Source: Bog-159 sp049511415
GTDB taxonomy: Bacteria > Acidobacteriota > Terriglobia > Bryobacterales > Bryobacteraceae
Direction of reading: 5' to 3'
DNA length: 64,000 nucleotides
NCBI GenBank assembly: GCA_049511415.1
Contig: JBEKYC010000008.1
Span: 62,001 to 126,000, forward strand
Every line of letters starts with the position of its first letter. Position 1 is the first letter of the stretch. The notes below the pieces were generated by a model, which was given only the letters and a program-made list of their open reading frames with translations, did no database searches and was not told the DNA's origin. The position numbers and the translations under genes are program-made. Of the stretch, positions 50,514-59,150 are shown in pieces.

Positions 50514-51521
50514 TCAGCGGCCGGTCATTTGCTCCAGCTTTTCGGGGTAACGGGCGCCTTGGACCGTAATCTTTGCGGCGGCGTTCTCAATGTCACGGAG
50601 ATCGCCGGGCGTGAGTTCGACGGAGACTGCGCCGATGTTTTCGTCCAGGCGATGCAGCTTGGTGGTGCCTGGGATCGGCACAATCCACGGCTTCTGGGCC
50701 AACAACCAGGCGAGGGCGATCTGGGCAGGTGTGGCCTTCTTCGATTCGCCGATGCCGGCGAGCAGATCAATCAGGGCCTGATTGGCTTTGAGAGCCTCCG
50801 GCGTGAAGCGCGGCAGGGTACTGCGGAAGTCGGAGCTGTCGAACTTCGCGTTTTCATCGATCTTACCGGTAAGGAAGCCTTTGCCCAGGGGGCTGTACGG
50901 GACCAGGCCGATGCCGAGTTCCGCAAGGGCCGGGATGACTTCCTTTTCGGGAGTCCTGGTCCACAATGAGTATTCGCTCTGGAGCGCTGAGACGGGCTGG
51001 ACTGCGTGTGCCCGGCGGATGGTTTGCACTCCCGCTTCGGAAAGGCCGAAGTGCTTTACCTTGCCTTCCTGAATCAGGTCCTTCACCGCTCCGGCTACAT
51101 CTTCGATTGGCACGGTGGGATCCACCCGATGCTGATAGAGCAGGTCGATGACATCGGTCTTGAGGCGCCTCAGGGAGCCCTCGGCGGCCTGCTTGATGTG
51201 CTCCGGCCGGCTGTTCAGTGCCGGCGAACCCTTCATCCCGCGGGGATCGAAATCCGGATTGAGGTCGAACCCGAACTTGGTAGCGATGACTACCTGCTTG
51301 CGGAAGGGAGCGAGGGCTTCGCCGACGAGCTCTTCGTTTGTGAACGGGCCGTAGACCTCGGCCGTGTCAAAGAATGTGATGCCGCGTTCGACCGCTGCCC
51401 GGATCAGAGAGGTCATCTCCTGCTTGTCTTTGGGCGGACCGTAAGAAAAGCTCATGCCCATACAGCCGAGCCCCAGAGCCGAAACTTCGAGGCCGGTGTT
51501 TCCCAGTTTGCGCTTCTGCAT
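50514..51521 (-). CDS. Aldo/keto reductase
   Basis: 335 aa. Catalytic tetrad: Asp and Tyr in FDTAEVYGP, Lys in IATKFGF, His in LYQHRVD; the NADPH phosphate loop near the C-terminus is intact (IPGTTKLHRLDENIGA). It resembles the AKR8/AKR13 group (YakC-like). The ATG has AAGGAG 5-6 nt upstream. It is first in an operon with the cupin and divergent from an AraC-type gene, the common arrangement for aldehyde- or stress-inducible AKRs. Cytosolic. Confidence 0.93.
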   Translation of the reverse strand: MQKRKLGNTGLEVSALGLGCMGMSFSYGPPKDKQEMTSLIRAAVERGITFFDTAEVYGPFTNEELVGEALAPFRKQVVIATKFGFDLNPDFDPRGMKGSPALNSRPEHIKQAAEGSLRRLKTDVIDLLYQHRVDPTVPIEDVAGAVKDLIQEGKVKHFGLSEAGVQTIRRAHAVQPVSALQSEYSLWTRTPEKEVIPALAELGIGLVPYSPLGKGFLTGKIDENAKFDSSDFRSTLPRFTPEALKANQALIDLLAGIGESKKATPAQIALAWLLAQKPWIVPIPGTTKLHRLDENIGAVSVELTPGDLRDIENAAAKITVQGARYPEKLEQMTGR

Positions 51522-51684
51522 CTGTTTCTCCTTCGGAACTGTTTCTCTTTTCTCCAGGATAGGGACAAGCGCTCCAGGAGCGGTATCCTGATTCTTCCGA
51601 TTTATTGCCTATTCCTCTTGCACTGTGAATCCACGCACGGGGCCAGCAGTTATTCTTAAGGTAGAGGTGCGCGAAACGGCTACC

Positions 51685-52635
51685 ATGAGAAGCCAAAGGG
51701 AGGATGCCTTGCAGTTGTCAGACCGAGCAGGGGAATTGCGGGCGGAGTTGGCTCGCAAGATTGCCTTGTTCATGGGCTCGGCAGAGAAACGGGTAACGGA
51801 CATTCCGGGTCTGACGCTGGTGCGACGGACTGCGCCGACCGCGCCGTGCTCCATGACGTACGAGCAGAGCGTGATCGTGATCGCGCAAGGGCGGAAGCGG
51901 GTAGACCTGGGCAGGAACATTTTCATCTACGATGCGTCGCGATTCCTGCTGACGGCGGTGGATTTGCCGGTCGTGAGCCGGGTGATCGAGGCAAGTGAAG
52001 AGGCGCCCTGCCTGGCGTTGTCGCTGAAGCTCGAGATGCCAGTGGTGCGAGAGGTTCTCAACCGGGAGGAGATGGCGGTGGGCGAGGCGCCTTCCGACAG
52101 TCCGGGCATGGCGACCGGCGAGACCACGGTGGAGTTCCTGAATGCATGCAACCGGCTGCTGGACCTGCTGGACACGCCGCAGGACATCCCCTATCTCAGC
52201 GGCCTGATTCGACGCGAGATCATCTACCGAATCCTGCACAGCGCGGAGGGGGCCCGCCTGCGAACAATTGCCACGCTGGGGGAGCAGAGCCACCGGACGG
52301 CGAAGGCGATCGCCTGGATCCGGGCGAATTATGCGAGGCCGCTACGCGTGGAAGATCTCGCGGAAATCGCGGGTATGGGCGTGTCCACGCTGCACCACCA
52401 TTTCCGGGTGCTGACCGATATGAGTCCGCTGCAATATCAGAAGCAGCTCCGGCTGCAGGCGGCGCGGGGGCGCATGCTCATGGATGGCCTGGACGCCGCC
52501 AGTGCGGCCTTCGAGGTGGGATACGAAAGCGCCAGCCAATTCAACCGCGAATACAGCCGGCTGTTCGGCCAGCCACCGATGCGGGATATGCGGACGCTGC
52601 GCGCGCCGAGCGCTCTGGCGATGGAGCGGGGCTGA
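51685..52635 (+). CDS. AraC-type transcriptional regulator
   Basis: 316 aa from ATG at 51685; GTG at 51625 in the same frame would add 20 residues. The N-terminal AraC_N cupin-like effector domain (PF06719 type; LVRRTAPTAPCSMTYEQSV) is followed by two HTH_18 motifs at about 215-305 (LRVEDLAEIAGMGVSTLHHHF and AAFEVGYESASQFNREYSRLFG). It probably regulates the divergent aldo/keto reductase-cupin operon, 163 nt away. Its stop codon is part of a dispersed GGGCTGA-type repeat. Confidence 0.9.
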   Translation: MRSQREDALQLSDRAGELRAELARKIALFMGSAEKRVTDIPGLTLVRRTAPTAPCSMTYEQSVIVIAQGRKRVDLGRNIFIYDASRFLLTAVDLPVVSRVIEASEEAPCLALSLKLEMPVVREVLNREEMAVGEAPSDSPGMATGETTVEFLNACNRLLDLLDTPQDIPYLSGLIRREIIYRILHSAEGARLRTIATLGEQSHRTAKAIAWIRANYARPLRVEDLAEIAGMGVSTLHHHFRVLTDMSPLQYQKQLRLQAARGRMLMDGLDAASAAFEVGYESASQFNREYSRLFGQPPMRDMRTLRAPSALAMERG

Positions 52636-52662
52636 AGGCCCGCGCGGACTGAAGTCCACCCC
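52629..52662 (+). repeat. Dispersed palindromic GACTGAAGTC-type repeat
   Basis: Two adjacent imperfect palindromes, GGGCTGAAGGCCC (52629-52641) and GGACTGAAGTCC (52646-52657), separated by GCGC. The first supplies the TGA stop of the araC gene. A related copy, GGGACTGAAGCCC, is at 61034-61046. Confidence 0.6.
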
Positions 52663-52664
52663 CC

Positions 52665-53384
52665 TTATTTCGCGTACAATGCCGCGCCGTAGACCGTGCC
52701 AGCGTCGCCGTCCTGCACGATGACGACCAGGCGGGCGCCTGGGGGGGCTGGAATCTGTTTCTGGAAGCCGGCGCGATCGGTGATTTTGCCGGCCGGGTGG
52801 ATGTCTTTCAAGATGGCCACGTGTTGCAGATGGCGGCCCTGGTTTTCGCCGCGCAGGACGTCGGAAGCGCCGGTATCGGCGGCATGCGCCACGTAGACGT
52901 TGGCCTTGCGGGCGGGGCCGGCGGGGAGCGGATCGACCTCTATGGTCACGGAGGCATCGCCGGGCACGGGGCGGATGCGCACGCCGACCTTGGGCGATTG
53001 GGCGGCGGCGCGAATGGCGGATTCGGCCTTGTGCGGGTCGCTGCCGTTGAACTCCGCGGTTCCATCGACGATCATTTCGGGTGTGTAGGGACCGTCGAGG
53101 CCGAAGCGGCGATCATAGGTTTCCTGGCGGTGCGTGATGGCGGCGGAGGAGAATGGGTCGGTCCAGCCGTCGTGGTTCCAGTAGTCCACATGTTCGCTCA
53201 GGACGATGATTTGGGCGCCGGGGACGGGCTGCTCGCGGTCCATTTTCACGAGCAGAGCGTCCGCGGGCGGGCAACTGGAGCAGCCTTCGGATGTGAACAG
53301 CTCCACTAAGACCGGCTGGCGCTGGTCCACGGTTCCCCCCTTGGCCAGAATGGCCACAGCCAATCCCAACAGCATCGTACGCAT
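52665..53384 (-). CDS. DUF1223 exported thioredoxin-fold protein
   Basis: 239 aa from ATG at 53384, which gives a normal signal peptide; ATG at 53405 is an alternative. The family motif VELFTSEGCSSCPPADALL contains a C-x2-C redox site, and HVDYWNHDGWTDPFS is the usual second signature. Thioredoxin-like function in the periplasm is inferred from the fold; no substrate is known. Divergent from the alpha-2-macroglobulin gene with 143 nt between. Confidence 0.88.
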   Translation of the reverse strand: MRTMLLGLAVAILAKGGTVDQRQPVLVELFTSEGCSSCPPADALLVKMDREQPVPGAQIIVLSEHVDYWNHDGWTDPFSSAAITHRQETYDRRFGLDGPYTPEMIVDGTAEFNGSDPHKAESAIRAAAQSPKVGVRIRPVPGDASVTIEVDPLPAGPARKANVYVAHAADTGASDVLRGENQGRHLQHVAILKDIHPAGKITDRAGFQKQIPAPPGARLVVIVQDGDAGTVYGAALYAK

Positions 53385-53393
53385 AGTGTTTTT

Positions 53394-53399
53394 ATTGTC
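53394..53399 (-). promoter_or_regulatory. -10-like element of the DUF1223 gene
   Basis: Minus-strand GACAAT, 9 nt before the ATG at 53384. Confidence 0.25.
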
Positions 53400-53527
53400 G
53401 CGCATTCGCGCACGCGTGGATTTCTCGAAAGGAAAGGCGCGGCGGGGGAATTTCGAGATGACAGCTTTGTGGAACTCCAGCGGAGGAACCGCTGTCCAAT
53501 CACACAAGGCTAGCACGGAGACCCACG

Positions 53528-56500
53528 ATGAAGCCCTGGATCTTAGCGGTCACACTGTTACTCGGAGCCACAACGGCGCGGAGCGAATCGACAGCCGTTA
53601 CTTACTCGCACGGCGTGTTACACGCCGCCATACCTTATTCACTGCCTTACTCCAGCGGCGGGCAACTTACCGTCGAATTGATAGATCCGGAAGACCGGAC
53701 ATTAGGCCGCGCGGAAGCGCGGGTTACAGCGAGCAAGGGCGACGGACGCTGGCAGGAGGAGTTAGCGCCGAGCGAGCCGCTAACTATCGAAGATCTGGCG
53801 TGGATGCGATTGCGCAGCCGCTTTGTTTACGATGGCGGCGGCGTGGTCGAGCGGACGGAGGCCGTATCGCAGATCCTGCGCATGCCGGTGGTCCATATTG
53901 TGGGACAACGGTCCTATTTAACAGGGGGACAGGCGGCGGTACGGGTGGTTGTCACGGACTCCAATAACGAAGCGATTCGGGGGACGAGTTCGCTGCGGAT
54001 CGAACTGGCGCCGCAGGGCCAGAAGCCACGGCTTTTGTTCAGCGGGCGGCTGAATGCGCGCGGCACGGCGGAGGCGCAGTTCCGCTTTCCCGCGGGTTTG
54101 GCGGGGAGTTACGGGTTGCGATATGTGGCGGACACGCCCATCGGATCGGCCGAATTCACCGAGCCGGTGAATCTGGATGACAAGGCCGCCATGCTGCTGA
54201 CCACGGAGAAGCCGATCTATCAGCCGGGACAGACGATCCACGTGAGGGCGCTGGCGCTTGACCGGACGCGCCATCATGCGGCGGGCGGGCGCAAGCTGAC
54301 CTTCGAAGTGGAAGACTCGCGCGGCAACAAGGTTTTCAAGAAGGCTACGCGGACGGATGCATTTGGGATCGCATCGGCGGAATTCGCCCTGGCGGACGAG
54401 GTAAATTTGGGGACCTATCATCTGCGGGCGCTGGTGGAGGGCGAGGAAGCGGGGCAGCACGCCGCGGAAGTGGCGCTGAACGTAGATCGATATGTGCTGC
54501 CGAAGTTCAAAGTGGCGGTGGAGTTCGCCGGGAAAGAGGGCAAGCGATATTACAAGCCCGGCGAGCACGTTACGGGAACGGTGCGGGCCAATTACTTTTT
54601 TGGAAAACCGGTGGACCGGGCGGCGATCGGCATCAAAGCCACCGGCATGGACGTGGCGCAGTTTGAAGCCGTATCGGAGGAAGGCAAGACGGACGGCGAG
54701 GGAGCTTTCCACTTCGACTTGCGGCTGCCGGACTATTTCGCGGGACGGCCGTTAACCCAGGGGGCGGCGCGGGTGCTGATCGAAGCCACGGTAAAGGATG
54801 CGGCGGGACACGCGGAGACGCGCGGCGAACCTATCACGGTGAGCGGATCGCCGCTAATTATCACGGCGGTTCCGGAGGGCGGCAAGCTGATCCCTAATTT
54901 GGACAACCAGGTATTCGTGTTGACGTCTTATCCGGACGGCAAGCCCGCGGTGACGCGCGTGAAGGCGCGGGCGGCCGGCCATGCGGAGCAGAATGTATCG
55001 ACGGACGCGGGCGGGGTGGGGGTAATCCGGCTGAAGGCCGGCGAGAACGGAGAGACGCTCGAAATCGAGGCACGCGATGCGGAGGGCCACGACGGTAAGG
55101 CATCCGTGCGGCTGGAGGCGCGCGACGGGGCGGATCAGATTCTGTTGCGCACGGAGAACGCCGTGTATCGCGCGGGCGATCGCATCACGCTGGAAGTGTT
55201 TGCGACCCGGCCCAGCGGCGCGGCGTACATTGATGTCGTGAAAGAGGGGCAGACCGTGCTGACGCGCGACGTCGACATCATAAACGGTAAGGCGGTGCTG
55301 ACTCTGACCGCCACGCCGGATCTGGCGGGCACGGTGGATATCAGCGCATATCTGTTCGGGCGTGACGCGCGGCCGGTGGCGGATCACCGGCTGATCTTCG
55401 TGCAGCCGGCGGACGAATTACATATCCAGGCTGAGGCGGACGGCGCGACTTACAAACCGGGGGACGAGGCGCGCGTGCGGTTCCACGTAACCAACGGGCG
55501 AGGCGAGGGCGTGCAGGCTGCACTGGGACTGCAGGTGGTGGACGAAGCCGTGTTTGCGCTGGCGGAAAAGCAACCGGGTTTCGCCAAGGTGTTCTTCTAC
55601 CTGGAGCAGGAAGCTATGAAGCCGCGGTACGAGATTCATTCGTTGAGCCTGCCGGAGATTGTGGAGCCGGTAGCCGGAGCGCCAGACGAACGGCGCGGCC
55701 GCGCGGCGCGGGCGCTGTTCGCGGCTACGGAGTTAGTGCGCGCGAATCAGTATGAAACACAGTTTGGACGCGCGGTCCCGACGACTAAATTAGCGGAGTA
55801 CCAGGAACGCTATCAAGCGCGCTTTCGGGCACAGTTATTGCGTCTGGCGGGGAGCTTCACGCGGGGACTCGGGGGCGGTAGTGATCTCACGAAGATCGCT
55901 GCGCGCCTGACCAGCGCGGGAGCAGTGGACATGCGTGACCCGTGGGGCAAGCCATTGCGCGTCGCACGCCTTAGTACTGAGAACATCTACCTGGTGAGCG
56001 CGGGGAGTTCCGATTTCCCCCTCGCGGGCTACCTGGAAGTTCGCCCTCGGAAGAGTGTCGGCGGGCGTAGCTCGGGCGGCAGCCGGATCGATCTGAACGT
56101 GGAACACGAGCGCGGTGCGTTCAATGGATTGGCCCAGATCAGCGGATCGGTTGTGGATCAGGAGGGTGGCGCGCTGGATGGCGCCACGATTACGGCGCGA
56201 ACTGCCGGGGGCGGCACGCATTCGGCGTTTGCGAACAGTAACGGCCAGTTCAGTCTGCCGGCTCTTCCGGCAGGCGATTATGAGGTGACGGTATCGGACG
56301 GATCGGAGAGCGTTTCAAGCCGAATCAGCTTGCAAGTGCGTGACCGGGGTGTAGTGTCGGCCGTATTGCAGCAGGCTGGCGGATCTGTCGTGGCAGTGAC
56401 ACAACGCCGGATGTTGTCGGCGATGGGACAAGCTCGTCACTTCGCGATGGCGGGCCCGGCCATTGGCGGGATCGTGGGCGGTGTCATGCCACAACCGCCG

Positions 56501-58729
56501 ATGGCGATGGCCATCCCGGCGCCTGAAATGGCCCGGTTCCAGAACACGGACGGCACACATCTGGGAGTTGCCTTTTCCGCGAAAGTGGAAGTACCGGAGC
56601 CCGCTGTACACGTACGGTCGTACTTTCCGGAGGCGCTGTATATCAATCCGGAAATCATCACCGATCACAACGGCGATGCCAGCATTACGATTCCGCTGGC
56701 CGATTCGATCACGACCTGGCGCATGGCCATGATGGCGTCGACGGCAAACGGGGCTTTGGGCAGCGGCGCGGCGAGTCTGAAGGTTTTTCAGGATTTCTTC
56801 GTGGATCTGGATTTACCGGTCAAGCTGACGCAGGGCGACCGGGCATCGATCCCGGTGGCTATCTATAACTATTCGGCGGCGCGCGGCGAGGTGCGGCTGG
56901 AGTTGAAGAACGAGGATTGGTTTTCGCTGGTGGACGATGAGGCCCGGAAGAGCGTGACGGTGGAGTCCGGGCGAGTGGGGGCGTCGCAATTCACGGTGGA
57001 GGCGCGGCGGATCGGCAAGTACAAGCTGACTCTTACGGCGAAGATGATTGGCGGAAACAACCCGGCGGATATCGTGGTCCGGGAGATCGAAGTAGTTCCC
57101 AACGGGCGCGAGCTGAACACGGTCTTCAATGGGAGACTGGAGACCAGCGCGGCGCACGAAGTGAGTTTTCCGGGGACGGCGATCGCGGATGCCAGCAAGA
57201 TATTGGTGCGGCTGTATCCGGGTCCGTTAAGCCAGGTAGTGGAAGGCATGGACGCGATTCTGCGCATGCCTTTCGGATGTTTCGAACAGACTTCCTCGGC
57301 CACTTATCCGAATGTTCTGGCGCTCGATTACATGAAACGGACCAAGAAACTGACGCCCGAGGTGCACGCCAAGGCGGAGGGATTCATCGTCAATGGTTAT
57401 CAGCGGCTGCTGACTTTCGAGGTGGCGGGCGGCGGTTTTTCGTGGTTCGGCAACGCTCCGGCCAATAAGATATTGACGTCGTATGGGCTGATGGAGTTCT
57501 CGGATATGTCGCGCGTGCATGATGTCGATCCGCGGGTAATTGAAAGGACGCAGCAGTGGCTGGCGGGCCAGCAGCAGGCGGATGGAAGCTGGCGGCCGGA
57601 CAGTAACTTCATCAACGAAGGCGCGACGAATCGATATAACACGGACGTGTTGCGCATTACGGCTTACATCGGGTGGTCATTGGTAAATACGGGTTATAAA
57701 GGACCGGCGATGGAGAAGGCGAAGCAGTATGTGGCACAGCATTTGAGCGGCAAGCCGGATGCGTATACGCTGGCGGTGATTGCCAATTTCGCGGCGGAAT
57801 ATGGCCAGGATCGCGAGTTCACGCGGCAGGCGATGCACATGCTGCTGGACGCGCGCACGGAGAAAGACGAACAGGCCTGGTGGACCGCGGATGAGACCGG
57901 CGTTTACGGCAGGGGCGAGAGCGCGGGCGTGGAGACCACGGGCCTGGCGGTGCAGGCGCTGCTGAAGTGGGGCGAGGGTTCGGCCACGGCGGCCAAGGCA
58001 CTACGCTACATCGCGGCCAAGAAGGACGCGGCGGGCACCTGGGGAACCACGCAGGCGACCATCATGGCGCTGCGCGCGCTGCTGCTTTCGACGGAGAAAG
58101 GCGCGGCGGATGTGCGCGGCGGGGTGGAGATTTCGATCGACGGGCAGACGGTGAAGAAGCTGGTACTCAGCGAGGAGAATAACGATCTGCTGCATCAGTT
58201 CGTCTTCCCGGTGGATGCGAAGGCGGCGCACAAGGTGGATCTGCGGTTTGAAGGCAAGGGCGGACTGGCGTACCAGGTGGTGGGGCGATCGTTTGTGCCG
58301 TGGGGCGAGAAGGCGGCGGGCGAGCCGCTTTCCATCGACGTGGCTTACGACCGCACGCACATGATGCAGGACGACATCGCCACGGCTACGGCGACAATCA
58401 AGAACAATTTACATGAGACCGCAAATATGGTGATGGTGGACCTGGGCATTCCGCCGGGATTCGACCTGCTGGCGGAAGATCTGCAGACTTATCAGGAGCA
58501 GAGCGCCAGGCGGAAGAGCGGGCGCATGGAGAAGTTCAGTCTGACGGCCACGCAGGCGATTTTATACTTCGATGCGATCGGCGGGGGCGATAGGGTGGCG
58601 GTGCGTTTCCGCTTGCGGGCGAAGTACCCGATTCGGGCGCGTACGTTTGAATCGCGGGTGTATGAGTATTACGATCCGGCGGTCAGTGCGGTGGCTCGTC
58701 CGGTGGCATTGGAGGTGGGGAAGCGGTAG
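53528..58729 (+). CDS. Alpha-2-macroglobulin family protein with inserted carboxypeptidase-regulatory-like domain
   Basis: 1733 aa, signal peptide at 1-20, no lipobox, ribosome site GGAGA 6 nt before the ATG. Macroglobulin domains fill about 25-850; MG2 begins TTEKPIYQPGQTIHVRAL. At about 868-950 a CarboxypepD_reg-like beta domain (GSVVDQEGGALDGATITA, then NGQFSLPALPAGDYEV) sits near the bait-region position. The alpha-2-macroglobulin core strand RSYFPEALY follows at about 1035. The thioester is GCFEQ at 1250-1254 (C1251, Q1254), and the TED helices reach about 1560. Such proteins trap attacking proteases in the periplasm. There is no penicillin-binding protein 1C partner beside it. Confidence 0.92.
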   Translation: MKPWILAVTLLLGATTARSESTAVTYSHGVLHAAIPYSLPYSSGGQLTVELIDPEDRTLGRAEARVTASKGDGRWQEELAPSEPLTIEDLAWMRLRSRFVYDGGGVVERTEAVSQILRMPVVHIVGQRSYLTGGQAAVRVVVTDSNNEAIRGTSSLRIELAPQGQKPRLLFSGRLNARGTAEAQFRFPAGLAGSYGLRYVADTPIGSAEFTEPVNLDDKAAMLLTTEKPIYQPGQTIHVRALALDRTRHHAAGGRKLTFEVEDSRGNKVFKKATRTDAFGIASAEFALADEVNLGTYHLRALVEGEEAGQHAAEVALNVDRYVLPKFKVAVEFAGKEGKRYYKPGEHVTGTVRANYFFGKPVDRAAIGIKATGMDVAQFEAVSEEGKTDGEGAFHFDLRLPDYFAGRPLTQGAARVLIEATVKDAAGHAETRGEPITVSGSPLIITAVPEGGKLIPNLDNQVFVLTSYPDGKPAVTRVKARAAGHAEQNVSTDAGGVGVIRLKAGENGETLEIEARDAEGHDGKASVRLEARDGADQILLRTENAVYRAGDRITLEVFATRPSGAAYIDVVKEGQTVLTRDVDIINGKAVLTLTATPDLAGTVDISAYLFGRDARPVADHRLIFVQPADELHIQAEADGATYKPGDEARVRFHVTNGRGEGVQAALGLQVVDEAVFALAEKQPGFAKVFFYLEQEAMKPRYEIHSLSLPEIVEPVAGAPDERRGRAARALFAATELVRANQYETQFGRAVPTTKLAEYQERYQARFRAQLLRLAGSFTRGLGGGSDLTKIAARLTSAGAVDMRDPWGKPLRVARLSTENIYLVSAGSSDFPLAGYLEVRPRKSVGGRSSGGSRIDLNVEHERGAFNGLAQISGSVVDQEGGALDGATITARTAGGGTHSAFANSNGQFSLPALPAGDYEVTVSDGSESVSSRISLQVRDRGVVSAVLQQAGGSVVAVTQRRMLSAMGQARHFAMAGPAIGGIVGGVMPQPPMAMAIPAPEMARFQNTDGTHLGVAFSAKVEVPEPAVHVRSYFPEALYINPEIITDHNGDASITIPLADSITTWRMAMMASTANGALGSGAASLKVFQDFFVDLDLPVKLTQGDRASIPVAIYNYSAARGEVRLELKNEDWFSLVDDEARKSVTVESGRVGASQFTVEARRIGKYKLTLTAKMIGGNNPADIVVREIEVVPNGRELNTVFNGRLETSAAHEVSFPGTAIADASKILVRLYPGPLSQVVEGMDAILRMPFGCFEQTSSATYPNVLALDYMKRTKKLTPEVHAKAEGFIVNGYQRLLTFEVAGGGFSWFGNAPANKILTSYGLMEFSDMSRVHDVDPRVIERTQQWLAGQQQADGSWRPDSNFINEGATNRYNTDVLRITAYIGWSLVNTGYKGPAMEKAKQYVAQHLSGKPDAYTLAVIANFAAEYGQDREFTRQAMHMLLDARTEKDEQAWWTADETGVYGRGESAGVETTGLAVQALLKWGEGSATAAKALRYIAAKKDAAGTWGTTQATIMALRALLLSTEKGAADVRGGVEISIDGQTVKKLVLSEENNDLLHQFVFPVDAKAAHKVDLRFEGKGGLAYQVVGRSFVPWGEKAAGEPLSIDVAYDRTHMMQDDIATATATIKNNLHETANMVMVDLGIPPGFDLLAEDLQTYQEQSARRKSGRMEKFSLTATQAILYFDAIGGGDRVAVRFRLRAKYPIRARTFESRVYEYYDPAVSAVARPVALEVGKR

Positions 58730-58745
58730 TCGAAAGAAGAATATT

Positions 58746-58767
58746 GGCCACAGATGAACACGGATAA
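58746..58767 (+). repeat. CCACAGATGAACACGGAT-type intergenic repeat unit
   Basis: A single unit of a sequence I recognise from intergenic DNA of several unrelated bacterial phyla, where it often occurs as tandem variants. Only one copy is seen here. Confidence 0.4.
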
Positions 58768-58863
58768 CGCCTCCTCTTAGGCGGCTAGCGGAGTTGCAAG
58801 TCCATTGCAAAGTCGGAGTACTGGGCCGGTACCATATAGTTCTGTTGGCTTGCCAGGCGCCAG

Positions 58864-58892
58864 TTGACAAGGATTTCGGACTTAGGCATACT
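58864..58892 (+). promoter_or_regulatory. feoAB promoter
   Basis: TTGACA at 58864-58869, a 17-nt spacer, and CATACT at 58887-58892, which ends 9 nt before the feoA ATG. This is the clearest two-box promoter in the window. TTAGGCATACTGAAA around the -10 could cover a metal-regulator half site, but no full Fur or DtxR box is visible. Confidence 0.6.
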
Positions 58893-58901
58893 GAAATCAA
58901 G

Positions 58902-59141
58902 ATGCAACTCAGTTGCGTAAAGCTGAAAGACCTCCGGCCGGGACAACGCGCGATTTTAGAGCATATCGGGCTGCCGCCGGATGAGGCCCGCCGCCTGATG
59001 GAGCTGGGCTTTCTGCCCGGCGCACAGGTCACGGCGGGCCACCGGGCGCCGGGCGGCGATCCGCGGGTCTTTCAGGTGGACGGGTCCGAGATCGCGCTGC
59101 GCGCGGCCACGGCCGGGCAGTTGACCGTACGCTTCGTTTGA
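58902..59141 (+). CDS. feoA: FeoA ferrous iron transport accessory protein
   Basis: 79 aa from ATG at 58902, a usual FeoA size. The SH3-like fold is evident: LSCVKLKDLRPGQRAILEHI, MELGFLPGAQV, and IALRAATAGQLTVRF. FeoA is a cytosolic partner needed for FeoB-mediated Fe2+ uptake. feoB starts 9 nt after its stop. The start is supported by the promoter just upstream. Confidence 0.93.
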   Translation: MQLSCVKLKDLRPGQRAILEHIGLPPDEARRLMELGFLPGAQVTAGHRAPGGDPRVFQVDGSEIALRAATAGQLTVRFV

Positions 59142-59150
59142 GGCCATTAC

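Noticed and set aside
58879..58900. DtxR/IdeR-like operator at the feoA promoter
   Set aside because: Only a TTAGG half site is seen; the second half does not match, so I do not list an operator.
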